From assembly GCA_021413405.1 (NCBI GenBank), contig JAIOQL010000499.1, forward strand, positions 1-6,978: 6,978 bases of DNA. The letters are read 5' to 3'. The notes under the pieces are model-generated. The model made no database searches. It was not told where the DNA came from and was given only the letters and a program-made list of their open reading frames with translations. This stretch comes from Leptospira sp. (GTDB lineage Bacteria; Spirochaetota; Leptospiria; Leptospirales; Leptospiraceae). Below, one piece after another: positions 1-5,339 of the stretch; position 1 is the first letter of the stretch; the number at the start of each line of letters is the position of its first letter. Position numbers and translations under genes: made by a program.

Positions 1-125
1 CGGATATGCAGCAATTCAGTCAGTTTTTCTGATGGGAGGAACCATTTGCATTCAGAACTTATATTCTGGATTTCTGAAATGATCTCCGCTAAAATCTGTC
101 TGTTGTCAGGGAACATCGCAACCAT
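1..125 (-). CDS. Unidentified protein, N-terminal 41 codons only (runs off window start)
   Basis: An open frame starts at an ATG at 125-123 on the minus strand and stays open for 41 codons to the window edge. The visible protein begins MVAMFPDNRQILAEIISEIQ and continues with NISSEC, KWFLPSEK and LTELLHI, a helix-rich, amphipathic composition that reads as coding. A Shine-Dalgarno-like GGGAG overlaps the last codons of the upstream lipoprotein gene, with 9 nt from GGAG to the ATG. The lipoprotein stop is only 6 nt upstream of the start, so the two genes are probably co-transcribed and translationally coupled. A second in-frame ATG (116-114) is less well placed from that site. There is no signal peptide or membrane segment in the visible part. 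I do not recognise the family, and 41 residues are too few to assign a function. Confidence 0.6.
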   Translation of the reverse strand, partial: MVAMFPDNRQILAEIISEIQNISSECKWFLPSEKLTELLHI

Positions 126-131
126 TTCTGG

Positions 132-650
132 TCACTCCCAACCGGATCTTTTTTCTTTTGTGGAAAATTCCGGTTGAACAGTCTCCAACCTGGATTTTAG
201 ATTATTCCCTTTGAATTGAATCAGAACCGTGCAATTCCCTTTTTTATCATTTTCCTTTTTCATAGTAATGATTTCTATTTTATTTTTCCCGAAATCTTTT
301 GTAAACTTTTGTTCCGCAAGAAAATGTTCATTTTTTTCTGAAGATAAATTACGAAAAAATTTCTGATTGAAAACACTAATAGCAAAATTTCTTGCATCCT
401 GGCATGCCAATAATTTTGCTGTACCGAAATCGTTTACTTTTACAGGTGGAACTCCTTCAGCTTCAAGCTGAAAAACCTCCTCGCTCAACCATCCTGTATT
501 GTTATCGGATATCATTTCCTGGTTCACAAGATTTCCGGGAACTGGATTTTTTACAGAGTTTTGGCAACTGCACAAAATAGTAAATATTAGACAGGGATTA
601 AGAAATACCATGGAGAGCGGGAACGGTATTTTTCTGATAAAAAAAAGCAT
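132..650 (-). CDS. Small putative lipoprotein, possibly LPP20-like
   Basis: The frame encodes 172 residues. The N-terminus is a lipoprotein signal peptide: R6-K7 form the positive n-region, a hydrophobic stretch runs about 8-26, and the lipobox L26-C27-S28-C29 would make C29 the lipidated residue. A charged residue is absent from the +2 to +3 positions (Q30, N31). The mature part has a segment around 54-99 (GWLSEEVFQLEAEGVPP, then KLLACQDARNFAISVF) that resembles the start of LPP20-type lipoprotein domains, where a GxG/P-type turn precedes an Ala-rich helix; this resemblance is from memory and weak. The C-terminal half is Lys-rich with beta-like segments (IEIITM, CTVLIQF). C83 and C140 could pair. 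The start at M1 keeps the RK n-region; M14 is an alternative but loses it. It lies 40 bp downstream of the HATPase gene and just upstream of the partial gene, so these three probably form one operon. The likely location is an envelope membrane; the function is unknown. Confidence 0.75.
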   Translation of the reverse strand: MLFFIRKIPFPLSMVFLNPCLIFTILCSCQNSVKNPVPGNLVNQEMISDNNTGWLSEEVFQLEAEGVPPVKVNDFGTAKLLACQDARNFAISVFNQKFFRNLSSEKNEHFLAEQKFTKDFGKNKIEIITMKKENDKKGNCTVLIQFKGNNLKSRLETVQPEFSTKEKRSGWE

Positions 651-690
651 TAGTTTTTACTGTTCCCGAATTTCGAAATTGCTTTGAATG

Positions 691-1341
691 TTATCGGCTT
701 GGTTTATATGAGCTTGTGAAAGGGATTTCAAAACGGGCCGTAGTCTCTCCGTTTTGTGAAAATATCCGGAAAAGTCCGGGATCAATTCCTTCCGCCTTCA
801 ATAAAATTACGGCAAGGCCGAGACCAAGCCCTTCTCCCTCTTCATCGTCTCTCCTATCCCTGTAATATGCCAGGATGTCATCATAATTCAAAGCATGGAG
901 TAAAGCGGAACGTATCCTGCTTTCTTCATGTGCTGTGATTTGTGAATTATTTGTAACAGTTGTCATTATCCCGTCAGCTGAATGGGTAATCTGGACTGCG
1001 ACCTGCACTCCCCTTTCTTTCGCACGAAAATCATAACTGTTCTGACCGTCCGAAGTCATTGTTTTTTTATACTGTGGCATCCCTTCTTCGTAATCACGCG
1101 AGTTCTGAATATTCAATGAATGATCTTCAAAAAAAAGACGTTTGTGGTTAGCCTTGATTGCGTTTATTGTAAGATCTTTCAGAATAGTGTAGTAGGTTGT
1201 TAAGTATTTATCTTTGGAATAATGCTCTAAAAGTAATTTCGAAGCCAAATAGAGAGTTGTCTCACTCGATTTAGTCAGAGAATAAATCCTGAAGCCCAGT
1301 TTTTTTCCGGCTACAATTCTTTCTTTTATGTCATTTTCCAT
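691..1341 (-). CDS. Free-standing HATPase (histidine kinase-like / anti-sigma-kinase-like) protein
   Basis: The frame encodes 216 residues with a GHKL-type ATPase fold. Motifs seen: an N-box at about 54-65 (LKDLTINAIKAN, key Asn N60), and a glycine-rich G2 lid GEGLGLGLA at 169-177, followed by the typical helix and terminal strands (GLFRIFSQNG, TTARFEIPF). There is no histidine phospho-acceptor/dimerisation domain, no sensor domain, no signal peptide and no membrane segment, so it is a cytoplasmic ATP-binding module. At the position of the usual G1 box (DxGxG) the sequence is VTNNSQIT (128-135), so the canonical Asp and Gly residues are missing. Residues 157-170 are very charged (ILAYYRDRRDDEEGE) and precede the lid. 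Family knowledge: such modules include anti-sigma kinases (SpoIIAB/RsbW) that phosphorylate STAS antagonists, or degenerate kinases. It is the first gene of the minus-strand cluster after the hppA terminator. The ATG is the only nearby start, because an in-frame stop lies 18 nt upstream. The Shine-Dalgarno is weak. Confidence 0.8.
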   Translation of the reverse strand: MENDIKERIVAGKKLGFRIYSLTKSSETTLYLASKLLLEHYSKDKYLTTYYTILKDLTINAIKANHKRLFFEDHSLNIQNSRDYEEGMPQYKKTMTSDGQNSYDFRAKERGVQVAVQITHSADGIMTTVTNNSQITAHEESRIRSALLHALNYDDILAYYRDRRDDEEGEGLGLGLAVILLKAEGIDPGLFRIFSQNGETTARFEIPFTSSYKPSR

Positions 1342-1439
1342 GAATTTCGGACTTCGTCGTTAACAATGCTATTAATATATTTTCGGGATGATTTCAGCTC
1401 AGAATTAGACGGGATTAGAAATTAAAAAATTATTTCGGT
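1342..1439 (-). other. Intergenic leader of the HATPase cluster
   Basis: This AT-rich gap between the hppA terminator and the HATPase start must contain the cluster's promoter if hppA transcription stops at the terminator. The best box I see on the minus strand is TATATT (plus 1374-1379), 5 of 6 to the -10 consensus, 33 bp ahead of the ATG. The hexamer 17 bp upstream (CTGAGC) is a poor -35 match. Two TCTAAT hexamers lie further upstream. No firm promoter call can be made. Confidence 0.25.
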
Positions 1440-1483
1440 CGGTAAAAAATAATCTCTCACCGGAACAAAAAAGCCCGGTGAGA
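1440..1483 (-). terminator. Intrinsic terminator of hppA
   Basis: A perfect 9-bp stem lies 10 nt beyond the hppA stop codon: plus 1455-1463 TCTCACCGG pairs with 1475-1483 CCGGTGAGA around an 11-nt loop. Read on the minus strand, the stem is followed by the T-rich tail GATTATTTTTTACC, as expected of a Rho-independent terminator. It separates hppA from the downstream HATPase-lipoprotein cluster. The plus-strand reading also has an AT-rich flank but no gene ends there. Confidence 0.85.
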
Positions 1484-1493
1484 ATAATTTTAA

Positions 1494-3626
1494 TTACTTG
1501 CTGAACATCTTTATAATAATTCCACCTGAATGAACAAAGAATTCAGTAAAAACAAGGCTCGTGATTGCCATGAGTTTTATTAGAATATTGATTGAAGGAC
1601 CGGAAGTATCCTTCAAGGGATCCCCGACAGTATCTCCGACAACGGCTGCTTTGTGCCTGTCAGAGCCTTTTCCGCCAGGCTGAGATTCGATGTATTTCTT
1701 TGCATTGTCCCATCCACCTCCGGAATTCGCACTGGATATCGCCATTACTACCCCTGAGACAAGGGAACCTGCAAGAAGTCCAGCCAATGTCGGAACACCG
1801 AACAGGAATCCTACTAAAATTGGTGTGAGCAAAATCAATACTCCCGGCGCAATCATTTCCCGAAGAGCAGCAGTCGTCGAAATATCCACACATTTCTTGT
1901 AATCCGGCTTATTCTTACCTTCCATGAGGCCCGGAATTTCTTTGAATTGACGCCTCACTTCCTTTACCATATCAAGAGCCGCTTTTCCGACTGATTTCAT
2001 TGTCATTGCAGAAAATATGAACGGAAGCATCGCACCAAGCAGAAGACCGCCATAGACCCAGGGTGAAAGAAGATCAATCGATATCGCTGTTTCTGATGCA
2101 ACATTTGCGCGGGTAATAAATGCAGCGAATAAAGCAAGAGAGGTCAATGCAGCCGAACCGATCGCAAATCCTTTTCCAATTGCCGCAGTCGTATTACCTG
2201 CTGCGTCTAACGTATCAGTTCTTTGTCTTACTTCTTTTCCAAGCTCTGCCATTTCTGAAATTCCACCTGCGTTATCCGACACCGGACCATACGCATCAAT
2301 TGTCAGACCGATCACTATCGTTGAGAGCATCCCAAGCGCAGCAATCGCAATCCCAAACATTCCTGCGAGGAGATTTGAAGTAACGATTGTTATTACGAGA
2401 AGAATCACCGGTACGACGGAGCTTTGGTATCCAAGAGCAAGTCCGTAGATGATGTTTGTAGCAGCACCGGTTTCACATGCTTCTGCAACATCTCTCACGG
2501 GTTTGTATGAATGGGAAGTGTAGTATTCAGTTACGATTCCGATGAACATTCCGGCGAATAATCCGAACACAAGAGATACATATACATTCCATTTTGTGAT
2601 TGTTTTCCCAAGGATTTCAAATGTTTCTACGGTCATCAGTTTATCAGTCACAAAATACATTACAACTGCCATAAGAATTGTAGATATCCAGAGTTGTTTT
2701 TTGAGAACTGCTTCAACATTTCCACCTTCTTTTACTCTCGCAAAAAAAGAAGTCACAAGTGAAACGGGTATTCCGAATGCAGATATTAGAACAGGATATA
2801 AAAGAGCATCCATATTTCCGCTGAGGGCCGATGCTGTTGCACCAATGACAAGAGCAGCGCATGTTGCTTCTGCACAGGAACCAAAAAGATCCGCCCCCAT
2901 TCCGGCGATGTCCCCTACATTATCACCTACGTTATCCGCTATTGTTGCAGGATTTCTCGGATCATCCTCCGGGATTCCTTTTTCTACTTTCCCGACAAGA
3001 TCCGCTCCAACGTCAGCTGCCTTTGTATATATCCCACCGCCAACCCTCGCGAAAAGAGCAACCGAAGAACCTCCCAGACCGAAACCGGCGAGAGTTTCCA
3101 TCAGGATATGTTTTTCGACCTCAGGAAAGAAACCAGTAAATCCCAAAAATACTCCGATCAGACCTAGAATTGCAAGCCCGACAAGACCGAAACCCATCAC
3201 TGCTCCTGAGTTAAATGCTACTTTGAAAGCATCTGAAATAGAAGTTTTAGCTGCCTGCGCTGTCCGAACATTGCCGGACGTCGCGATTTTCATACCGATA
3301 AACCCGGAAAGACAGGAAATCACTGCTCCAACTACAAAGGCAACAGCAGTATAAAGACCCTCATTAAAGGAAGTTTTTGCATTATCCAGTAGAAAAAATA
3401 TTAATACAGCCATCACCATGATGAATAAGCTGATAACTTTGTATTCCCTTACCAGAAATGCCATGGCACCTTCTGAAATCGCATTAGAAATCTCTATTAA
3501 TTTCTGATTTTGGACAGCGTTTCCACCTTCTTCACCGACCTTTATTCTTAAGACCCTGCTTGCGAAAATCACCGCAATAATAAGTGATATCACCGACATG
3601 GCGATAATGATGTATGCTGATTGCAT
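1494..3626 (-). CDS. hppA: Membrane-bound proton-translocating pyrophosphatase (K+-dependent type)
   Basis: The 710-residue product is full length for this family of multi-helix (about 16 TM) ion pumps, which couple pyrophosphate hydrolysis to cation export across the cytoplasmic membrane. Catalytic signatures are intact: DVGADLVGKVE (205-215), DNVGDNVGD (231-239), SDNAGGISEMA (450-460) and DTVGDPLKDTSGPSIN (665-680), which supply the Asp/Lys cluster that binds Mg2+-pyrophosphate. The motif GNTTAAIGKG (477-486) has Ala481 and Gly484 where K+-independent enzymes carry Lys and Thr, so K+ dependence is expected. The gate helix reads ADLFGSCAEAT with Glu253 seven residues after Asp246; this is the plant-type H+-pump position, whereas Na+-pumping enzymes have Glu one turn earlier (ADLLE). 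Proton specificity is therefore inferred. The start is well supported: GAGGT lies 6 nt upstream of the ATG, and the first helix follows directly. It is flanked by its own terminator and a long divergent upstream region, so it is probably monocistronic. Confidence 0.97.
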   Translation of the reverse strand: MQSAYIIIAMSVISLIIAVIFASRVLRIKVGEEGGNAVQNQKLIEISNAISEGAMAFLVREYKVISLFIMVMAVLIFFLLDNAKTSFNEGLYTAVAFVVGAVISCLSGFIGMKIATSGNVRTAQAAKTSISDAFKVAFNSGAVMGFGLVGLAILGLIGVFLGFTGFFPEVEKHILMETLAGFGLGGSSVALFARVGGGIYTKAADVGADLVGKVEKGIPEDDPRNPATIADNVGDNVGDIAGMGADLFGSCAEATCAALVIGATASALSGNMDALLYPVLISAFGIPVSLVTSFFARVKEGGNVEAVLKKQLWISTILMAVVMYFVTDKLMTVETFEILGKTITKWNVYVSLVFGLFAGMFIGIVTEYYTSHSYKPVRDVAEACETGAATNIIYGLALGYQSSVVPVILLVITIVTSNLLAGMFGIAIAALGMLSTIVIGLTIDAYGPVSDNAGGISEMAELGKEVRQRTDTLDAAGNTTAAIGKGFAIGSAALTSLALFAAFITRANVASETAISIDLLSPWVYGGLLLGAMLPFIFSAMTMKSVGKAALDMVKEVRRQFKEIPGLMEGKNKPDYKKCVDISTTAALREMIAPGVLILLTPILVGFLFGVPTLAGLLAGSLVSGVVMAISSANSGGGWDNAKKYIESQPGGKGSDRHKAAVVGDTVGDPLKDTSGPSINILIKLMAITSLVFTEFFVHSGGIIIKMFSK

Positions 3627-3706
3627 CTCTTGACCTCTTTTATTAGTTTAATAAGCCGAAATTGCCAGAATTTAACTGGTTTGTCGGATTAAATAAATAT
3701 GCAAAA

Positions 3707-3719
3707 TGAAACAGGTCAA
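3707..3719. repeat. 13-bp direct repeat, copy 1
   Basis: TGAAACAGGTCAA occurs here and again exactly at 3824-3836, 117 bp apart. On the hppA (minus) strand the repeat reads TTGACCTGTTTCA, so each copy begins with a TTGAC -35-like string. Only an indifferent AT-rich hexamer follows at -10 distance. It may be a regulator-binding site for hppA, located about 80 bp upstream of its start codon. Confidence 0.5.
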
Positions 3720-3785
3720 GTGAAAAAAAGAGACTTACAGCAGGTTCCAAAACAATATTTATCCCTAAAAATAAGACTAATGTTG

Positions 3786-3815
3786 AAGATTCTGTGTCCT
3801 TTCACACAGGTTCTT
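3786..3815. promoter_or_regulatory. Imperfect 30-nt inverted repeat (operator or RNA hairpin)
   Basis: AAGA (3786-3789) and CTGTGT (3792-3797) pair with ACACAG (3804-3809) and TCTT (3812-3815), giving ten Watson-Crick pairs around a CCTTTC loop, interrupted by one mismatch and one potential G-U pair. It lies immediately before the second 13-bp repeat. No T-run follows on either strand (the plus side continues ATATATATTG), so a terminator is unlikely. A dimeric regulator's operator or a structured 5' leader is more plausible. Confidence 0.45.
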
Positions 3816-3823
3816 ATATATAT

Positions 3824-3836
3824 TGAAACAGGTCAA
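3824..3836. repeat. 13-bp direct repeat, copy 2
   Basis: Second exact copy of TGAAACAGGTCAA, preceded by the 3786-3815 inverted repeat and a short AT alternation (TATATATAT). The flanks differ from those of copy 1 beyond the 13-mer, so it is not part of a larger recent duplication. Confidence 0.5.
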
Positions 3837-4005
3837 AATTTAAGATACGAAACTTGCTTCAAAATGCAAATTAAACCAGGAATTATTCATTTAAGTAACG
3901 CTATCATTCCAAACAAACCCATAGAGTGGAACGAAGAATTACACTCCATTTTCATCCCGGTGCGTCATGCGCAATATCTTTCGAAAACTAAAATCACTCT
4001 TTCAT

Positions 4006-4011
4006 TATAAT
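4006..4011 (+). promoter_or_regulatory. Possible -10 box for the sigma-like gene
   Basis: A perfect TATAAT hexamer on the plus strand, about 110 bp upstream of the ATG at 4120. The hexamer at 17-bp spacing (GAAAAC) does not resemble a -35, so this would need an activator or an alternative sigma factor, or may be chance in AT-rich sequence. If used, the mRNA would have a leader of about 100 nt. Confidence 0.25.
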
Positions 4012-4119
4012 AAAAAATTCATAGAATTACATCTTTACGACTGTTCTGGGTTCTTTTGCGTACTGCCCCTTTTCCGAATTGAATAGACGGGAAATTCTTT
4101 TTGGATTCTATTTCCGGGT

Positions 4120-4923
4120 ATGAGAATTGAACGACCAAACGACAAAGAGCTGATAAACTCTGCGGAAAAATATTATAAGTCCGGAAACCCTGATGAATTT
4201 GCCAGGGTCGGCGGGTTATGGGTAGTCGCATATGCAAAAGCAAGATTCAGGCTGGTAGACGATATGGTTTCCGATCTTTTCCTTATATTTCATGGCAAGG
4301 CAGAGCATTGCCTAAAAACATATAGGGATAAAGAGTATAAATATTTTCCGGCGTTTCTGAATGTTTATGCAAAGCATCTGACCTTGAATTTATTCCGGAC
4401 TTCACGACAAAAAAATTCAGACGAGTACCTTTCTTTATGGGATGAAGACAGGGCAAGACCAGAACATAGGATAGAATGGGAAGACAATCTTCATTCCTTA
4501 AAACAGGAGATGGGATACCTGCAACCAATCGACCGGATTGCTTTATCTCTAAAATTCAACATCGATCTCAGCCGGAAAGATTTTGAATTCCTTGGCAAAG
4601 TCTTCTCTGAACGAGACATATGTATTCATAGTTTTATGGAATATCATTTCAGAAAGATTGAAGAAATAAAGCTGAGAAAGGCATCCCTTCTGGCAGCACT
4701 CAATGCCTGTAACAGGAAAATCTTTCTAAATACCGGAAAAGACATCGATTCTTCTCAGCGCCGTAAAAATCTAATTATCCGGAAAATAGAAAAAATGAAT
4801 AATCTCTATTCTTTGAAAGAGCTCAGCCGGATTCTAGGGATTCCCCGGTTCCGAATGCGGAAACTCATCGAAAATTCTCTTACCACCATCAGAGGGGGGA
4901 TCATGGAAAAATTCGCAGCCTAA
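4120..4923 (+). CDS. Divergent sigma-70/ECF-like regulatory protein
   Basis: The 267-residue protein is soluble and basic. Residues about 25-97 resemble sigma region 2: an Ala/aromatic helix (GGLWVVAYAKARF), an acidic helix (VDDMVSDLFLIFHGKAEHCL), then FPAFLNVYAKHLTLNLFRTSRQ, whose ending recalls the nxxRxxR end of region 2.4. Residues 134-165 (LQPIDRIALSLKFNIDLS...) look like the start of a region-4 domain. A strongly charged insertion follows (about 170-225). The C-terminus has a helix-turn-helix-like segment, SLKELSRILGIPRFRMRKLI (231-250), followed by ENSLTTIR. The resemblance is by eye; it could instead be a sigma-derived transcription regulator that no longer binds core polymerase. The ATG is the only plausible start, since the upstream frame closes at 4084-4086 without another initiator. 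No Shine-Dalgarno is visible (TTCCGGGT precedes the ATG), so initiation may be weak or leaderless. A STAS antagonist gene follows 66 bp downstream. Confidence 0.65.
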   Translation: MRIERPNDKELINSAEKYYKSGNPDEFARVGGLWVVAYAKARFRLVDDMVSDLFLIFHGKAEHCLKTYRDKEYKYFPAFLNVYAKHLTLNLFRTSRQKNSDEYLSLWDEDRARPEHRIEWEDNLHSLKQEMGYLQPIDRIALSLKFNIDLSRKDFEFLGKVFSERDICIHSFMEYHFRKIEEIKLRKASLLAALNACNRKIFLNTGKDIDSSQRRKNLIIRKIEKMNNLYSLKELSRILGIPRFRMRKLIENSLTTIRGGIMEKFAA

Positions 4924-4931
4924 AAAATCGC

Positions 4932-4962
4932 TTTACAATAATCTAAATTTGGGCACTATACT
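4932..4962 (+). promoter_or_regulatory. Candidate promoter for the STAS-AsmA pair
   Basis: TTTACA (4932-4937) and TATACT (4957-4962) each match the sigma-70 consensus at 5 of 6 positions, but the spacer is 19 bp, longer than the preferred 17. Transcription would start around 4969, leaving a leader of about 20 nt before the ATG at 4990. It lies entirely in the short gap after the sigma-like gene, and no terminator is seen there, so read-through transcription is also possible. Confidence 0.35.
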
Positions 4963-4989
4963 CTTTTAACATAAAAATCAGATGGGGTT

Positions 4990-5331
4990 ATGAAAATAAA
5001 AGTAGTAGTGAAGAACGATGTCCATATTATAAAAATTGAAGGCCCTATAAAAGCTGGAAATGAGTTTGAATTGGGTGAGAAAATCGAAGAGTATATCAAA
5101 AAAGGGCGAGCTCCAAAGTTCATTATTGATCTTAAAAAAGTCCCTTTCATAAACTCGGCAGGACTTGGAATTTTTCTGAATGTGTACAAGCACGTTGATA
5201 GCCTCAAGGGCAGAATGGTATTTGCCAATTTGAATTCTGACATCGAAAATCTCATGGAAATCACCAAGCTTGCCAGCATTTTTGAAATCTTTAAAACCGC
5301 CGAAGAAGCGCTTGAGTCTTTTGATTTCTGA
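4990..5331 (+). CDS. STAS-domain anti-sigma factor antagonist
   Basis: The 113-residue protein is a single STAS domain of the SpoIIAA/RsbV class, with usual length. The order is as expected: beta strands (KIKVVVKNDVHIIKIEG), a helix containing FELGEKIEEYI, strand KFIIDLKK (43-50), then VPFINSAGLGIFLNVYKHV with the conserved phospho-acceptor serine S56 in N-S-A-G-L-G, a further strand (RMVFANL) and the closing helix region (LASIFEIFKTAEEALESF). Family role: the unphosphorylated form binds an anti-sigma kinase and frees a sigma factor, and phosphorylation of the serine reverses this. It follows a sigma-like gene and precedes an AsmA-like gene by 8 bp, so it is co-transcribed with the latter. 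MlaB-type STAS proteins act instead in lipid-transport complexes, an alternative given the neighbour. The ATG has a GGGG string only 2 nt upstream, a poorly spaced Shine-Dalgarno. It is cytoplasmic. Confidence 0.92.
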   Translation: MKIKVVVKNDVHIIKIEGPIKAGNEFELGEKIEEYIKKGRAPKFIIDLKKVPFINSAGLGIFLNVYKHVDSLKGRMVFANLNSDIENLMEITKLASIFEIFKTAEEALESFDF

Positions 5332-5339
5332 AAAGGTTT

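Larger units (their letters stand above)
3627..4119. other. Divergent intergenic region between hppA and the sigma-like gene
   Basis: These 493 bp contain no convincing gene. Near hppA there is a good Shine-Dalgarno (minus-strand AGAGGT) and, just upstream of it, a 6-bp inverted repeat, TTATTA-AAC-TAATAA on the minus strand (3640-3654). The centre has a 13-bp direct repeat and a hairpin, listed separately. The right end has a TATAAT box at 4006-4011, an AATTC-ATA-GAATT palindrome at 4016-4028, and the 8-mer GAATTGAA at 4076-4083 and again at 4124-4131 within the next gene's first codons. A 103-codon plus-strand open frame (3699-4010) lacks a ribosome binding site and recognisable content and I do not call it. 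Confidence 0.6.

Noticed and set aside
691..1341. Classical two-component sensor histidine kinase
   Set aside because: There is no transmembrane or sensor domain and no His-box/dimerisation domain, and the G1 box is atypical. No response-regulator gene is adjacent.
2542..3354. 270-codon plus-strand open frame antisense to hppA
   Set aside because: hppA on the other strand is unmistakable over this whole stretch. The antisense product is Pro/Arg/Thr/Ala-rich with no domain, as expected of a mirrored coding frame.
1494..3626. Na+-translocating pyrophosphatase
   Set aside because: The Na+-pump type ADLLE glutamate position is Gly here (ADLFG), and the Glu appears one turn later as in H+ pumps.
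3690..3719. TTGACCTGTTTCA read as the -35 of an hppA promoter
   Set aside because: TTGACC is a fair -35, but no good -10 hexamer lies 16-18 bp downstream on the minus strand (TTATTT at 17), so a sigma-70 promoter cannot be called there. The same holds for the second copy.
3960..3973. TGCG-TCATG-CGCA short inverted repeat
   Set aside because: The stem is only 4 bp with no supporting context, which is within chance expectation.
3699..4010. 103-codon plus-strand open frame in the intergenic region, with both 13-bp repeats in the same reading frame (ETGQ twice)
   Set aside because: There is no ribosome binding site, no recognisable domain and a composition dominated by AT-rich codons. The in-frame repeats follow simply from the 117-bp (multiple of three) spacing. 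It could still be tested by ribosome profiling.
4019..4243. 74-codon minus-strand open frame overlapping the start of the sigma-like gene
   Set aside because: It has no ribosome site, an unstructured product, and overlaps a better supported gene.
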